Positions 47,742 through 57,188 of a stretch of 64,000 bases of DNA are shown here, one piece after another (position 1 is the first letter of the stretch; the number at the start of each line of letters is the position of its first letter). The notes below the pieces were generated by a model. The model worked only from the letters and a program-made list of their open reading frames with translations, had not been told where the DNA came from and did no database searches. The stretch is from Nibricoccus aquaticus. Its GTDB lineage: Bacteria > Verrucomicrobiota > Verrucomicrobiia > Opitutales > Opitutaceae. Made by a program: the position numbers and the translations under genes. The stretch lies in contig NZ_CP023344.1 in NCBI RefSeq assembly GCF_002310495.1, forward strand, positions 3,613,501-3,677,500. The letters are read 5' to 3'.

Positions 47742-50030
47742 ATGGAGCACGGCATCAACTTTATCCAGGACTTCGCGGTGGTGCTGCTGGTGGCAGGCGC
47801 GGTGGGGTGGTTTTGTCAGCGGGTGGGGCTTTCGGTGGTGGTGGGTTATCTGGTCGCCGGGGTGTTGGTGGGGCCATTCACGCCACCGTTCTCGCTGGTG
47901 AAGGAAGGGGGGAGCATCGAGACGCTGGCGCAGGTGGGGCTGGTTTTTTTGATGTTTTCCATCGGGTTGAAGTTGAGTGTGAGGAGGCTGAGGCGGTTGG
48001 GGTTTTTGCTGCTGGCGGGGGTGTTCGCGAGTGCGGCGGTGGTGTACTGCCTGACGCGCGCGGGCGGGCTGATGCTGGGGTGGAGCGGGACGGAGAGTTT
48101 GTTTTTGGCGGCGATGCTCATGGTGTCGTCGTCGTCGATCATCGGGAAAATTTTGCACGACACGGGTTGCACGCATGAGAAGGCGGGGCAGCTGGCGATG
48201 GGGGTGTCGGTGCTGGAGGACGTGGTGGCGGTGGTGATGCTGACGTTGCTGAATTCGCTGGTGCAGTTTGGCGGGGTGGGGCAGGGCGTGGATCTGGGGC
48301 AGACGCTCGGGATGTTCGGGGCGTTTGTGGTACTGGCGGGTATCGGCGGGTTGCTGATCGTGCCGTGGCTGCTGAAGAAGCTGAGCATCTCGGCGGGGGA
48401 GGAGTTGCAGACGGTGACGCTTGCGGGGCTGTTGTTCGGGCTGGCGTTGATCGCGCAGAAGGCGGGTTACTCGCTGGCGCTCGGGGCATTTTTGCTGGGG
48501 ACGATCGTGGCGGAGACGCCGCACCGGACGCAGGTGGAGCGGACGTTTGAGGGGATGCGCGAGGTGTTCACGGCGGTGTTTTTCGTGGCGATCGGGATGC
48601 AGATCGATGTGCGACTGGTGGGTGAGTGGTGGTGGTTGATCGTGGGCGTGGCGGCGTTCACGGTGGTGGTGCGGGCGCTGGCGACGACCATCGGGCTGTC
48701 GCTGATCGGGACTTCGGTGAAGGACTCGATGCAGGTAGGGTTGATGGCTACGCCGATCGGGGAGTTTTCGTTCATCATTGCGCAGCTGGGCGTGGCGGCG
48801 AAGGTGGTGCCGGAGCGGTTTTATCCGATGGCGGTCGGGGTGTCGCTGCTGACGACGCTGGGCGCGCCGTCACTGACGAAACATTCGGAGAAGATCAGTG
48901 TATGGGCTTTGTCGCGACGGCCGGGGTGGTTGCGGGCGTGGCATGGTTATTACTACACATGGATCGAGCGGCTGCGGGCGCGGCAGAAGCGAAATATGCT
49001 CTGGCAGCTGAGCAAGAAGCGGTTGATCCAGATAAGCGTGGAGGTGTTGCTGGTGACTGGGCTGCTGGTGTTTTCGGAGCCGCTGTTTGCGATGGTTGAG
49101 AGTTGGCTGGGGCATAACTGGCTGTTTCCGCATGGGCCGACGGTGCTGTTTGTCGCGGGCATGACGCTGGTCGTGCTGGCGCCGCTGGTGGCGATCTGGA
49201 GGAATATTTCGGCTCTGTGCCTGCTTTACGCGCAGGTGTCGGTGTCGGGGCATCCACAGGCGCGAAAGATGGCACCTGTTGTGGAGTGGGCGTTCCGGGC
49301 GGTGGCGGGAGCGGCGCTGGCGTTGTGGATTTTTTCGCTGTTGCCGGCGGGTGTGGGGATGAAGTGGCTGTTGCTGGCGAGTGTGTTGCTGGCGGGCGTG
49401 GGCATCCTGATTTTGCGGCGGAGGCTGGTTTACTGGCACAGCGAGCTGGAGGTGGAGCTCCAGGGGGCGCTCGCGGGGGCGGGGAGCGCGGCGATGGAGA
49501 CGAATGCGCCGTGGCTGAATCCGCATCGCGAGTGGAAGCTGAGTGTGAGCGATTGTGTGCTGCCGGATCTGGCGGATTGCACGGGGAAGAGGATCTCGGA
49601 GCTGGCGCTGAGGCCGCAGTTTGGAGCGACGATTGTGGGCATTGACCGGCAGGGCTGCCTGATCCCGCTGCCGGGACCGGAGACGGTGCTTTATCCGCGG
49701 GACAAGGTTTTGTTGATCGGCACGGCGGAGCAGATGGCGGCTGGCAAGGCATTCCTGCAAAGAGTGACGGGCAATCCGTCGGGATCGGAGTTCGAGGATG
49801 TGCGCATGGAAACCATCCTGGTTCCGACGGGCAGTCCGGGGGCGGGGAAGGATTTGAGGACGTTGATCCCGTCGCAGGGAAACCATGTGCAGATCGCGGG
49901 TATCCGGCGCGGGGAGACGCGGGTGCTCAATCCGGCGGGCGATGAAGTGGTGGGGGCGGGTGACGAGCTGCTGGTGCTCGGAACGCCGGACCAGATCCAC
50001 GGGTTTCGCGAGTGGCTGGAGGCGGTCTGA
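47742..50030 (+). CDS. Kef-type monovalent cation/proton antiporter with two RCK_C (TrkA-C) domains
   Basis: 762 aa. About 12 membrane segments of the CPA2 family (residues 1-~390), including MVSSSSIIGKILHDTG and MGVSVLEDVVAVVMLTLL (ion-site Asp). A second block of three to four hydrophobic segments (about 440-580) is an unusual addition. The C-terminus has two TrkA-C domains: about 600-680 (ISELALRPQFGATIVGIDRQ...VLYPRDKVLLIG) and 690-760 (DLRTLIPSQGNHVQIAGIRRGE...VVGAGDELLVLG). No TrkA-N (NAD-binding) domain. RCK_C domains of other bacterial K+ transporters bind c-di-AMP; a diadenylate cyclase gene lies 6 kb downstream. Start ATG 47742; divergent from mreB. Confidence 0.9.
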   Translation: MEHGINFIQDFAVVLLVAGAVGWFCQRVGLSVVVGYLVAGVLVGPFTPPFSLVKEGGSIETLAQVGLVFLMFSIGLKLSVRRLRRLGFLLLAGVFASAAVVYCLTRAGGLMLGWSGTESLFLAAMLMVSSSSIIGKILHDTGCTHEKAGQLAMGVSVLEDVVAVVMLTLLNSLVQFGGVGQGVDLGQTLGMFGAFVVLAGIGGLLIVPWLLKKLSISAGEELQTVTLAGLLFGLALIAQKAGYSLALGAFLLGTIVAETPHRTQVERTFEGMREVFTAVFFVAIGMQIDVRLVGEWWWLIVGVAAFTVVVRALATTIGLSLIGTSVKDSMQVGLMATPIGEFSFIIAQLGVAAKVVPERFYPMAVGVSLLTTLGAPSLTKHSEKISVWALSRRPGWLRAWHGYYYTWIERLRARQKRNMLWQLSKKRLIQISVEVLLVTGLLVFSEPLFAMVESWLGHNWLFPHGPTVLFVAGMTLVVLAPLVAIWRNISALCLLYAQVSVSGHPQARKMAPVVEWAFRAVAGAALALWIFSLLPAGVGMKWLLLASVLLAGVGILILRRRLVYWHSELEVELQGALAGAGSAAMETNAPWLNPHREWKLSVSDCVLPDLADCTGKRISELALRPQFGATIVGIDRQGCLIPLPGPETVLYPRDKVLLIGTAEQMAAGKAFLQRVTGNPSGSEFEDVRMETILVPTGSPGAGKDLRTLIPSQGNHVQIAGIRRGETRVLNPAGDEVVGAGDELLVLGTPDQIHGFREWLEAV

Positions 50031-50106
50031 GCGGCGGGTGATAGGCTTAGGGCGGATGTGGACGTGGCGGTGGTTGCGGGCGGGAGTGAGGGGGGATTTT
50101 GGACAC

Positions 50107-50135
50107 AAAAAAAGCGCACCGGAGAGGGGGCGCTT
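50107..50135 (-). terminator. Terminator after tatA
   Basis: On the minus strand, stem AAGCGC/GCGCTT with a 12-nt loop (extra CC/GG pairing possible) followed by seven T, 24 bp after the tatA stop. Confidence 0.8.
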
Positions 50136-50158
50136 GGAAGAGAGAAAAGGCGTGGTGC

Positions 50159-50410
50159 TTAGTTGGCGCCGTGCGTCTTGGTGGTCTCAGCTTTTTTTGA
50201 AGTCTCGGTGGCCGTGGATTGGGCGGCCGGTTCTTCGTCTTCGCCCTTGGAGGCTTTTTTGAATTCCTTGATGGACTGGCCGAGACCGCGGGCGAGGCTC
50301 GGGAGCTTGGCGCCGCCGAAGAGGAGGAGCACAATGAGGAGGAGGACGATCAATTCCGTGCTGCCCATGCCCATGAGGGCGAGAGGAGCGTTGAGGAGTG
50401 GGCTGTTCAT
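50159..50410 (-). CDS. tatA: Twin-arginine translocase subunit TatA/TatE
   Basis: 83 aa. Short N-terminus, one TM helix ([23 protein letters not shown]), the hinge and amphipathic helix [19 protein letters not shown], and a polar tail. The FG-x-x-LP motif is intact. No tatB or tatC nearby. Followed on its strand by a terminator. Confidence 0.94.
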   Translation of the reverse strand: MNSPLLNAPLALMGMGSTELIVLLLIVLLLFGGAKLPSLARGLGQSIKEFKKASKGEDEEPAAQSTATETSKKAETTKTHGAN

Positions 50411-50492
50411 GATGTTCGGCAGGCTATGTTACTCCGAGGGGGAGTAAAGGTGTTATACCGGTTTGGTGGGAGACGCAGGCGGAGTGGTGAGG

Positions 50493-52307
50493 TTACCGGA
50501 CGGGCAGTGGTGGCGTGGTACCGTCGGGCTTCTTCATGGAGACCTGCTTGAGCAGGTTCTGTGCATTGTCGATCTGCTCGGCGTCGAAAAAGCCGTGGAG
50601 CTGACGAATGCGCGTCGGGTGGCGCATTTTGCGGAGGGCTTTGGCCTCGATCTGACGGATGCGCTCGCGGGTGACTTTGAACTGTTTGCCCACCTCTTCG
50701 AGGGTGCGGCTGTAGCCGTCGATGAGACCGAAGCGGAGAGAGAGAACACGGCGTTCGCGGTCGGTGAGAGAGTCGAGGACGTCGATGATTTTTTCGCGCA
50801 GGAGCGAGAAGGCGGTCATGTCGTACGGGTTTTCCGCGGACTTGTCTTCGATGAAGTCGCCGAAGCTGGTGTCGTCGCCGTCGCCGACGGGGGACTGTAG
50901 CGAGATGGGTTGTTGTGCCATCTTCATGATCTGCTGCACGCGCTCGACGGGGAGATTCATCTCGTCGGCGACTTCCTCGGGCGTCGGTTCGTGGCCGAAT
51001 TCCTGGAGGAGTTGCTTCTGGACCTGCATGACTTTGTTCAGCGTCTCGATCATGTGGACCGGGATGCGGATGGTGCGGGCCTGATCGGCGATGGAACGGG
51101 TGATTGCCTGACGGATCCACCAGGTGGCGTAGGTGGAGAACTTGTAGCCACGGCGGTACTCGAATTTTTCGACGGCCTTCATGAGGCCCATGTTGCCCTC
51201 CTGGATGAGATCGAGGAAGGAGAGGCCGCGGTTGGTGTACTTCTTAGCGATTGAGATCACGAGACGAAGATTGGCCTCGACCATCTCGGTCTTGGCTTTG
51301 TGGGCTTCGCGGACGTGGACGCCAGTCTTTTTGACGATCTCGAGGAGTTCGGCGGCAGTGAGACGCTGTTCGGCCTCGATCTGACGGAGACGGGCGTTGA
51401 GCGGCTTGGTGTCGATCGCGGCGTCTTTCTTGGTCTTCGGGTGCTTGGCGCGGTCGATCTGCGCGAAAATCTGTTCGATCTCGGCCAGCAGCGGGTTGAT
51501 CTGCTCGAGGTACTCTTCGTAGACCTTGAGCTTGAAGAAGAATTTGCCGAAGTGGGCCTTGTAGGCGCTTTCGCGTTTTTTGAACTTGGCGTGGACTTTC
51601 TTTTTGCCCGCTTCGTCCTTGGTTTTCAGATACTCTTCCCAGGCGTCGGCGACGTTGGCTTCGCCGTCCTGGGTGCCCTCGACGAGTTTGGGGAGGTTTT
51701 TGAAATAGGCTTCGCGGCTTTCGATTTTCTTATCGATGACGATGCGGTCGAAACGCTCTTCGCGGTTGAGGAGTTTGGCTCCGAGGGTGCCGATGTAACG
51801 GCCGACGATGGCGGACTCGAAGAGGGCTTCCTGAGCCTTGAGCTCGGCGTTTTCGATGCGCTTGGAGATTTCGACTTCCTGCTCGCGGGTTAGCAGCGGG
51901 ACCTGGCCCATCTGCTTGAGGTACATGCGGACGGGATCGTCCAAAATGTCGTTCTGCGAGGTGCGGGATTCTTCCTCTTCGGCCTCTTCCTGGCGCTGTT
52001 TATAGTCTTCGACCTGATCGGGCTCGAGGATCTCGATCTCGAGGTTCTGGAGAATGGAGAGGACGTTATCGATTTCCTCTTGGTTTTCGACGGACTCGGG
52101 GAGGGCTTCGTTGATATCGTCGAAGGTGAGGTAGCCTTGTTCCTTCGAGAGGCGGATCAGGTTACGAATCTTGTCGTTAATACCGCCGGGGGCAAGGTCA
52201 GCGCCGGGAGTGCCGCCTTCCGGAGTGGCGTTCTGGGTGCGTTCGATAGCGGTTTCAACGGCTTCTGAGTGCGTGTCGGATTCGGCTGACTTGGCTTTGC
52301 GCGGCAT
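50493..52307 (-). CDS. rpoD: Primary sigma factor RpoD (sigma-70)
   Basis: 604 aa. Region 1.1-like acidic N-terminus, region 1.2 with [29 protein letters not shown], a large non-conserved spacer (about 190-310), region 2 [60 protein letters not shown], region 3, and region 4 [12 protein letters not shown]...[30 protein letters not shown]. Directly downstream of dnaG, the usual macromolecular-synthesis pairing, here without rpsU. Confidence 0.97.
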   Translation of the reverse strand: MPRKAKSAESDTHSEAVETAIERTQNATPEGGTPGADLAPGGINDKIRNLIRLSKEQGYLTFDDINEALPESVENQEEIDNVLSILQNLEIEILEPDQVEDYKQRQEEAEEEESRTSQNDILDDPVRMYLKQMGQVPLLTREQEVEISKRIENAELKAQEALFESAIVGRYIGTLGAKLLNREERFDRIVIDKKIESREAYFKNLPKLVEGTQDGEANVADAWEEYLKTKDEAGKKKVHAKFKKRESAYKAHFGKFFFKLKVYEEYLEQINPLLAEIEQIFAQIDRAKHPKTKKDAAIDTKPLNARLRQIEAEQRLTAAELLEIVKKTGVHVREAHKAKTEMVEANLRLVISIAKKYTNRGLSFLDLIQEGNMGLMKAVEKFEYRRGYKFSTYATWWIRQAITRSIADQARTIRIPVHMIETLNKVMQVQKQLLQEFGHEPTPEEVADEMNLPVERVQQIMKMAQQPISLQSPVGDGDDTSFGDFIEDKSAENPYDMTAFSLLREKIIDVLDSLTDRERRVLSLRFGLIDGYSRTLEEVGKQFKVTRERIRQIEAKALRKMRHPTRIRQLHGFFDAEQIDNAQNLLKQVSMKKPDGTTPPLPVR

Positions 52308-52329
52308 GGTGTGGATCTAGGAAATGCAA

Positions 52330-54204
52330 TCAGACAGCGGCGGGCAGACCAAAGGGCGCTCGCAGCTGTCGCTGGATATCGGTGCGTTGTTTTATGAGAG
52401 AAAGTGCGTCAAAGTTACTGTCCGGACCGTGTGTAGCTAGAGCAAGTTCTATTTGGCGGAGCTGAGGCTCCAGGAAACGGGTGCGGATTTGAACGAGGGC
52501 TTGGTTGATGGCGCGAACGGGTTCTTCTGTACGCGGAGGATCGAAAAGAAGCGAGGCGACGAGCGTCTTTTCTTCGGGATTTTCGAGCAGGCCGTCGAGG
52601 TGATCGCGGCCGGGCCAGGCGTCGTGCTCGAACTCGGCGAGAAAGCGGTTGAGGAGTGAGCCGGGGAGGTGGGAGGCGTCGATCCAGTCGTGGGGGAGTA
52701 CGGTGCTGAGGGGTTTGCCGAGTTGCTCGAAGTGCAGGCACATGAGCAGGAGGTGGTACTCGGGCGTGTTGGCAGTGTTGATTGTTTTTGTGGCGACAGG
52801 GGAGGATAGGGCGTCGTGGGATTGAGGCGGAGCGGCGGGAGCGAGCTTACTGTGCTGGCGTCGTTTATATGCGTCGAAATCGCGGTGGACGGCGGACGAG
52901 GGGAGGCGGAGGCTGGCGGCGATCTCGTCCAAAAACTGGGCGCGGGTGGTCTCGGATTCGGTGGCGGAGATGATCTCGAAGAGGCTCTGGCTGGCGCGGG
53001 TTTTGTGTTCGGCGGAAGCGGTTTCGGGCGCGGGTAAAATGCTGCGGCTGGCGAAGGTCATGGCGCTGAGGGCGCCGCGTTTGACTTCGTCGTAGGCGGC
53101 GAGACCGCGTTCGAGGAAGAGCACGTCGGGGTCGATTTTGCCGTCGCCGGGGGCGGCGAGGAAACGGATTTCGAGGCCGGCTTTGAGCGCCATCGGGAGG
53201 AAGCGGAGGGCGGCTTTTTGACCAGCGCTGTCGCTATCGAAGAAGCACTCCACCTGCGGATGGTAGCGGCGCATGAGCACGAGCTGGCCTTCGGTGATGG
53301 AAGTGCCTTGGGGGGCGATGGCGGTTTTGAGGCCGACTTGCCAGCAGCGGAGCGCATCCAGTTGACCTTCGACCATGACGAAGGGTTTGCCTTCGCCGGC
53401 GGCCGTGCGGGCGCGGTCGAGGTTGAAGAGGAGATTTCCCTTCGTGAAGATCGGGGTCTCCGGGGAGTTGACGTACTTGGCTTCGCGCGCGGGGTCGTCT
53501 TGCGGGGTGAGATCGGTCTGGCGGGCGGTGAAGGCGACGACGCGGCCTTGGTGGTCGCGGATGGGAATCATTAAGCGGCCGCGAAAACGGGGTTTGAGAG
53601 AACCGAGGCCCAAGAGCGCGCCCTCGCGGACGAAGAAGAGGCCGCATTGGCGGAGGGCGTCTTCGGAGAATTTTTTCTTGAGCAACGCGGCGGCGAGCGA
53701 GTTGTCGGTGGGGTCGGCGGAACCGATTTTGAATTCGTCGGCGATCTCCATCGGGAAGCGGCGTCTGGTCTGCCAGTAGTCCCGCATGTAGTCGCCAGAG
53801 TTGCCGGGGTTTTTGAAGACTTGGTGGAAGTGCTCGGCGGCGACTTCGTGGAGATCGAAGATCTCCTGGCGCAGTGAGCGTTCTTCGCGGGTGGGGCCGG
53901 AGCCTTCTTCGTACTCGATGGGAACGCCGAAGCGTTGTCCGAGCGCCTCGATGGATTCGACGAAATTGAGCTGCTCGGTTTCCTGGACAAAGGCGATGAT
54001 GTCGCCCGCTTTTCCACAGCCGAAGCACTTGTAGGAGCCGCGGTCGGGGTTGACGTGAAAGGACGGCGATTTCTCCTGATGAAAAGGGCAGAGGCCTTTG
54101 AATTGGGCGCCGGCTTTTTTCAACGTGGCGACCCGGGCGACGACATCCACGATGTTCACGCGAAACTTCAGGTCGCGGATACAGGTGGGTTTGATGGCGG
54201 GCAT
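52330..54204 (-). CDS. dnaG: DNA primase
   Basis: 624 aa. N-terminal zinc-binding domain CPFHQEKSPSFHVNPDRGSYKCFGCGKAGDI, RNA polymerase core with EGQLDALR and DSDSAGQKAALR (Toprim acidic motifs), and a C-terminal DnaB-interacting part. Makes RNA primers for replication. Only 22 bp separate its stop from the rpoD start on the minus strand, giving a dnaG-rpoD operon. Divergent from the DUF362-like gene. Confidence 0.96.
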   Translation of the reverse strand: MPAIKPTCIRDLKFRVNIVDVVARVATLKKAGAQFKGLCPFHQEKSPSFHVNPDRGSYKCFGCGKAGDIIAFVQETEQLNFVESIEALGQRFGVPIEYEEGSGPTREERSLRQEIFDLHEVAAEHFHQVFKNPGNSGDYMRDYWQTRRRFPMEIADEFKIGSADPTDNSLAAALLKKKFSEDALRQCGLFFVREGALLGLGSLKPRFRGRLMIPIRDHQGRVVAFTARQTDLTPQDDPAREAKYVNSPETPIFTKGNLLFNLDRARTAAGEGKPFVMVEGQLDALRCWQVGLKTAIAPQGTSITEGQLVLMRRYHPQVECFFDSDSAGQKAALRFLPMALKAGLEIRFLAAPGDGKIDPDVLFLERGLAAYDEVKRGALSAMTFASRSILPAPETASAEHKTRASQSLFEIISATESETTRAQFLDEIAASLRLPSSAVHRDFDAYKRRQHSKLAPAAPPQSHDALSSPVATKTINTANTPEYHLLLMCLHFEQLGKPLSTVLPHDWIDASHLPGSLLNRFLAEFEHDAWPGRDHLDGLLENPEEKTLVASLLFDPPRTEEPVRAINQALVQIRTRFLEPQLRQIELALATHGPDSNFDALSLIKQRTDIQRQLRAPFGLPAAV

Positions 54205-54321
54205 GGAAGGCGTTTCGGGCGCGACAGGCGCAGTGAAGTTTGCACTTTTAACCGGGTGGGGGTTCTGTCAAGTACCGCGCTTTTGGGAAACTTTTTGCCG
54301 CGCTTGGCTACACACTTACTC

Positions 54322-55365
54322 ATGCAATTTCTGAAATCGGGGTCTCTTTTCTCCCTTTGGATCGCGGCTGTCGCGATGATCTCACCGCTTGGTCATGCAC
54401 AGACCGTCGCGGTTGAACCGCTGCCGGTTTGGGAGGCGACGCTTCCGGCTTATGATGACGGCGCGTATGCGGCGAAAGTGGAGATGTTGATCGCTAAATA
54501 TGAAGCCGCTGGCGGCCGGAAGCTGGCGCCAGGCGAAAAGAAAAAGGTGGGATTGAAAATTTATACGGACTCTGGTCCGGGCATGGCGACGCCGGTGCCG
54601 CTGGTGAAAGCGGTGATTGGTGCGCTGGAGCGTCGTGGCTTTTCGAAAGAGCAAATCTTCCTTGTTGGGCTGAACCAGCTTCGACTGCGCATGACGGGTT
54701 ATTTGCCGTCGCTCGTCACGGGGCAGTCGCCATTCAAGGGGCATCCGTTCTACGTGCTGGAGTCGGGACGCTTTTATGATCCGGTGTGGTTTTACGACAG
54801 TCCGCTGCCGTCGCGTTTTGACCCGATCTTCGCCGAGAAGAGCGTGGAGGGCATCGAGGCCAACACCACGAAAGAGCAGGATCGTAAGAGCTTCCTGGCG
54901 ACGCCGCTGTTTCTCGATGCGGATTTCTGGATCAACCTGCCGGTCTATACCGATCACCAGTATCTTGGCGTTAATGGCGCGCTGGTGAATGCCACGCTCT
55001 GGAATGCCAGTAATACGGCGCGGTTTTTCCGCAGTCCGGCGAATGCGCCCGCGGCGGTGGCGGAGATGAGCGCGATTCCTGAGCTGCGCCAGACTTGGGC
55101 GTTCACGATTGCGAGCCTGGAGCACTATCAGTTTATCGGCGGTCCGTATTTTAACTCTCTGTACACAGTGTCTGAGCCGCTTGTGTGGCTGAGCGCAGAT
55201 CCGGTGGCGCTGGATTCGTTCATGCTTACGCGCATCAATCGCTGGCGTGAGCGGGCGGGCTTCAAGCCGGTGTCGGAGGAGATCCGCACGCTGGATTTCG
55301 CAGAGACGCTAGGCGTGGGTTCCTCGAAGGCTACGCCGGGACGGGTGATCCGTGTGGGTGATTGA
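54322..55365 (+). CDS. Secreted DUF362-like protein
   Basis: 347 aa. Signal peptide MQFLKSGSLFSLWIAAVAMISPLGHA. The body has the DUF362 flavour: VGLKIYTDSGPGMATPVPLVKAVIGALERRGFSKEQIFLVG near the start and LWLSADPVALDSFMLTRINRWRERAG near the end. No Cys-rich ferredoxin part is present. Function of the family is unknown. ATG 54322 is fixed by the signal peptide; earlier in-frame codons overlap dnaG. Precedes nuoA in the same direction by 70 bp. Confidence 0.68.
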   Translation: MQFLKSGSLFSLWIAAVAMISPLGHAQTVAVEPLPVWEATLPAYDDGAYAAKVEMLIAKYEAAGGRKLAPGEKKKVGLKIYTDSGPGMATPVPLVKAVIGALERRGFSKEQIFLVGLNQLRLRMTGYLPSLVTGQSPFKGHPFYVLESGRFYDPVWFYDSPLPSRFDPIFAEKSVEGIEANTTKEQDRKSFLATPLFLDADFWINLPVYTDHQYLGVNGALVNATLWNASNTARFFRSPANAPAAVAEMSAIPELRQTWAFTIASLEHYQFIGGPYFNSLYTVSEPLVWLSADPVALDSFMLTRINRWRERAGFKPVSEEIRTLDFAETLGVGSSKATPGRVIRVGD

Positions 55366-55435
55366 GCAGACAGGCGGATTTCCCCGGAAAATCCCCTTGT
55401 CACTGCTGAAAGAGTGCGGCCATTTCTAGCGCGTC

Positions 55436-55810
55436 ATGTCTCAAGCTGATTATCTCCCGATCCTGATTCAAATCTGCCTCGCCGCGGGCGTGGCCATCAC
55501 GGTCATAGGAGCGAGTCATCTGATCGGTCAGCGCGCAGCGAAAAACGCAATCAAGGATTCGGCTTACGAGTGCGGAGTGAAAGGCGATGGCAACGTTCAC
55601 ACGCGCTTCTCGGTGAAATTCTACGTCACAGCGATGCTCTTCATCCTCTTTGATATTGAAGTGGTTTTTCTGATTCCATGGGCATTCATCTACCGGGATT
55701 TTCTAGCCAACCATATCGCGATCCTGGGGCCGATCATGTTTTTCATCGGTGTGCTCGTGCTCGGGCTTTTCTACGAAGTGAAAAAGGGCGCGCTCGATTG
55801 GGAGAAGTGA
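55436..55810 (+). CDS. nuoA: NADH-quinone oxidoreductase subunit A
   Basis: 124 aa with three TM helices. Conserved block DSAYECGVKGDGNVHTRFSVKFYVTAMLFILFDIEVVFLIPWAF is diagnostic for NuoA/ND3, including the Cys of loop 1-2 and the Asp-Ile-Glu of helix 2. A small membrane subunit at the quinone-site entry of complex I. Unusually, nuoB and the rest do not follow; a diadenylate cyclase fusion starts 22 bp downstream. Confidence 0.95.
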   Translation: MSQADYLPILIQICLAAGVAITVIGASHLIGQRAAKNAIKDSAYECGVKGDGNVHTRFSVKFYVTAMLFILFDIEVVFLIPWAFIYRDFLANHIAILGPIMFFIGVLVLGLFYEVKKGALDWEK

Positions 55811-55832
55811 GCGGCTGAGTTACTGAATTACC

Positions 55833-57188
55833 ATGCGGCTGGAGAAAATCATCGCGCGCAGCCGCATCATCGATCTGCGCAGTACGGATCTTAAAGGCGC
55901 GCTGGAGGAGTTGCTGGATGTTTCGATCACGCGTTCGCCGGAGTTAAAGCGCGATGTGCTGCTCCGCGGTTTGCTGCAACGTGAGAGCACGATGACGACT
56001 TACCTCGGTGCGGGCGTGGCATTGCCGCACGTTCGCGTGAAAATGAAGCGCCGTTACATCCTCGCGATCGGGCGCAGCCGGGGTGGTGTCCGCCACGAGC
56101 GAACGAAGACGGATGAGCCGGTGAAGTTGATTTTGATGCTGCTCGCCGATGAAAAGGCGCGCGATTACCTGCAGGTACTGGCCTCGATCGCGCGGCTGGT
56201 GCAGGATCAAGAGACGGTTAAAAGCCTCATGGAGGCGCCATCGCTTGATGATCTGGATGAGCGGCTCACAGCGGCGTTGAGCGGCATCACGGCACGACCG
56301 GTGCAGGCGCAGCAAAGCCGTATCAATCGCATGATGATCCGGCAGGCCGACAACGTAGCGAAGGGTACGGACTGCTCGGCGATCATGGTTTTCGGCGACA
56401 CGTTCACGGGCGGGATCGAGCCGGGGAGCTGGCGTTCGGTGGCGAAGGCATTGCTGGTCACACGCAATCTAGTGGATGGCGACAATGAGGGCAGTGGATT
56501 TGCCGAGACGATCCAGGTGAGATCTTTTTCAACGCAGCGGCTGGCGCAGCTGCGCAGTGCTATGCTGGTGGCGCTGACGCGCGGAGTGATTTCGTTCAAC
56601 GACCGCATTTGCTGCATCGGGGGAATCGCGGGGAGTAATCAGTTCGACACGATGGTGGTGGTTGATGTGGAGCGGGAGTTCCAGACGCTGCTCACCGGGC
56701 ACACCGATCTGTTGCCCGAGGATGTGAAGCCCGAGGTGCTGGAGCGCGTGATCGCGGTGGCGACTGAGCTGGCGGTCGAAGGCCGCGAGGGCCGGCCGGT
56801 GGGGTGTCTTTTCGTGATCGGCGACACAGGCAAGGTGGAGAAGCTGACCAAGCCGCTCGTGCTGAATCCGTTTTATGGTTACAAGGAGGAGGATCGCAAT
56901 ATCCTCAATCCGTTCATGGACGAGACGGTGAAGGAGTTTTCCTCCATCGACGGAGCGTTCGTGATTCGCGGCGATGGCGTGGTGGTTTCCGCGGGCAGCC
57001 TGATCCAGGCTACGGATAACGATCACGCGCTGCCGAGCGGGCTGGGCAGCCGCCATGCGGCGGGCGCGGCGGTGTCGGTGGCGACGCAGGCGATCGCGAT
57101 CGTGGTTTCTTCGAGCACGGGGCAGGTGACGCTGTTTCGTCGGGGCGTGATGCTGCCGCTTATGGAAAAAGGCATGGGGCTCAAGTGA
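55833..57188 (+). CDS. PTS EIIA-like domain fused to a diadenylate cyclase (c-di-AMP synthase)
   Basis: 451 aa. Residues 1-150 are an EIIA-Ntr/fructose-type PTS domain; GVALPHVRVK keeps the phosphorylatable His (H66). Residues 160-330 resemble the N-terminal part of archaeal DacZ-type cyclases. The DAC domain follows (345-440): NPFYGYKEEDRNILNP, the catalytic DGA (373-375, SIDGAFVIRGDGVV), and the RH motif (R407-H408, GLGSRHAAGAAVSVATQAIAIVVSSSTGQVTLFRRG). It should make c-di-AMP from two ATP, perhaps gated by PTS phosphorylation. It has no TM helix (unlike CdaA) and no helix-hairpin-helix (unlike DisA). Starts 22 bp after nuoA and overlaps the acyltransferase gene by 4 bp, indicating one transcript. 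Confidence 0.88.
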   Translation: MRLEKIIARSRIIDLRSTDLKGALEELLDVSITRSPELKRDVLLRGLLQRESTMTTYLGAGVALPHVRVKMKRRYILAIGRSRGGVRHERTKTDEPVKLILMLLADEKARDYLQVLASIARLVQDQETVKSLMEAPSLDDLDERLTAALSGITARPVQAQQSRINRMMIRQADNVAKGTDCSAIMVFGDTFTGGIEPGSWRSVAKALLVTRNLVDGDNEGSGFAETIQVRSFSTQRLAQLRSAMLVALTRGVISFNDRICCIGGIAGSNQFDTMVVVDVEREFQTLLTGHTDLLPEDVKPEVLERVIAVATELAVEGREGRPVGCLFVIGDTGKVEKLTKPLVLNPFYGYKEEDRNILNPFMDETVKEFSSIDGAFVIRGDGVVVSAGSLIQATDNDHALPSGLGSRHAAGAAVSVATQAIAIVVSSSTGQVTLFRRGVMLPLMEKGMGLK

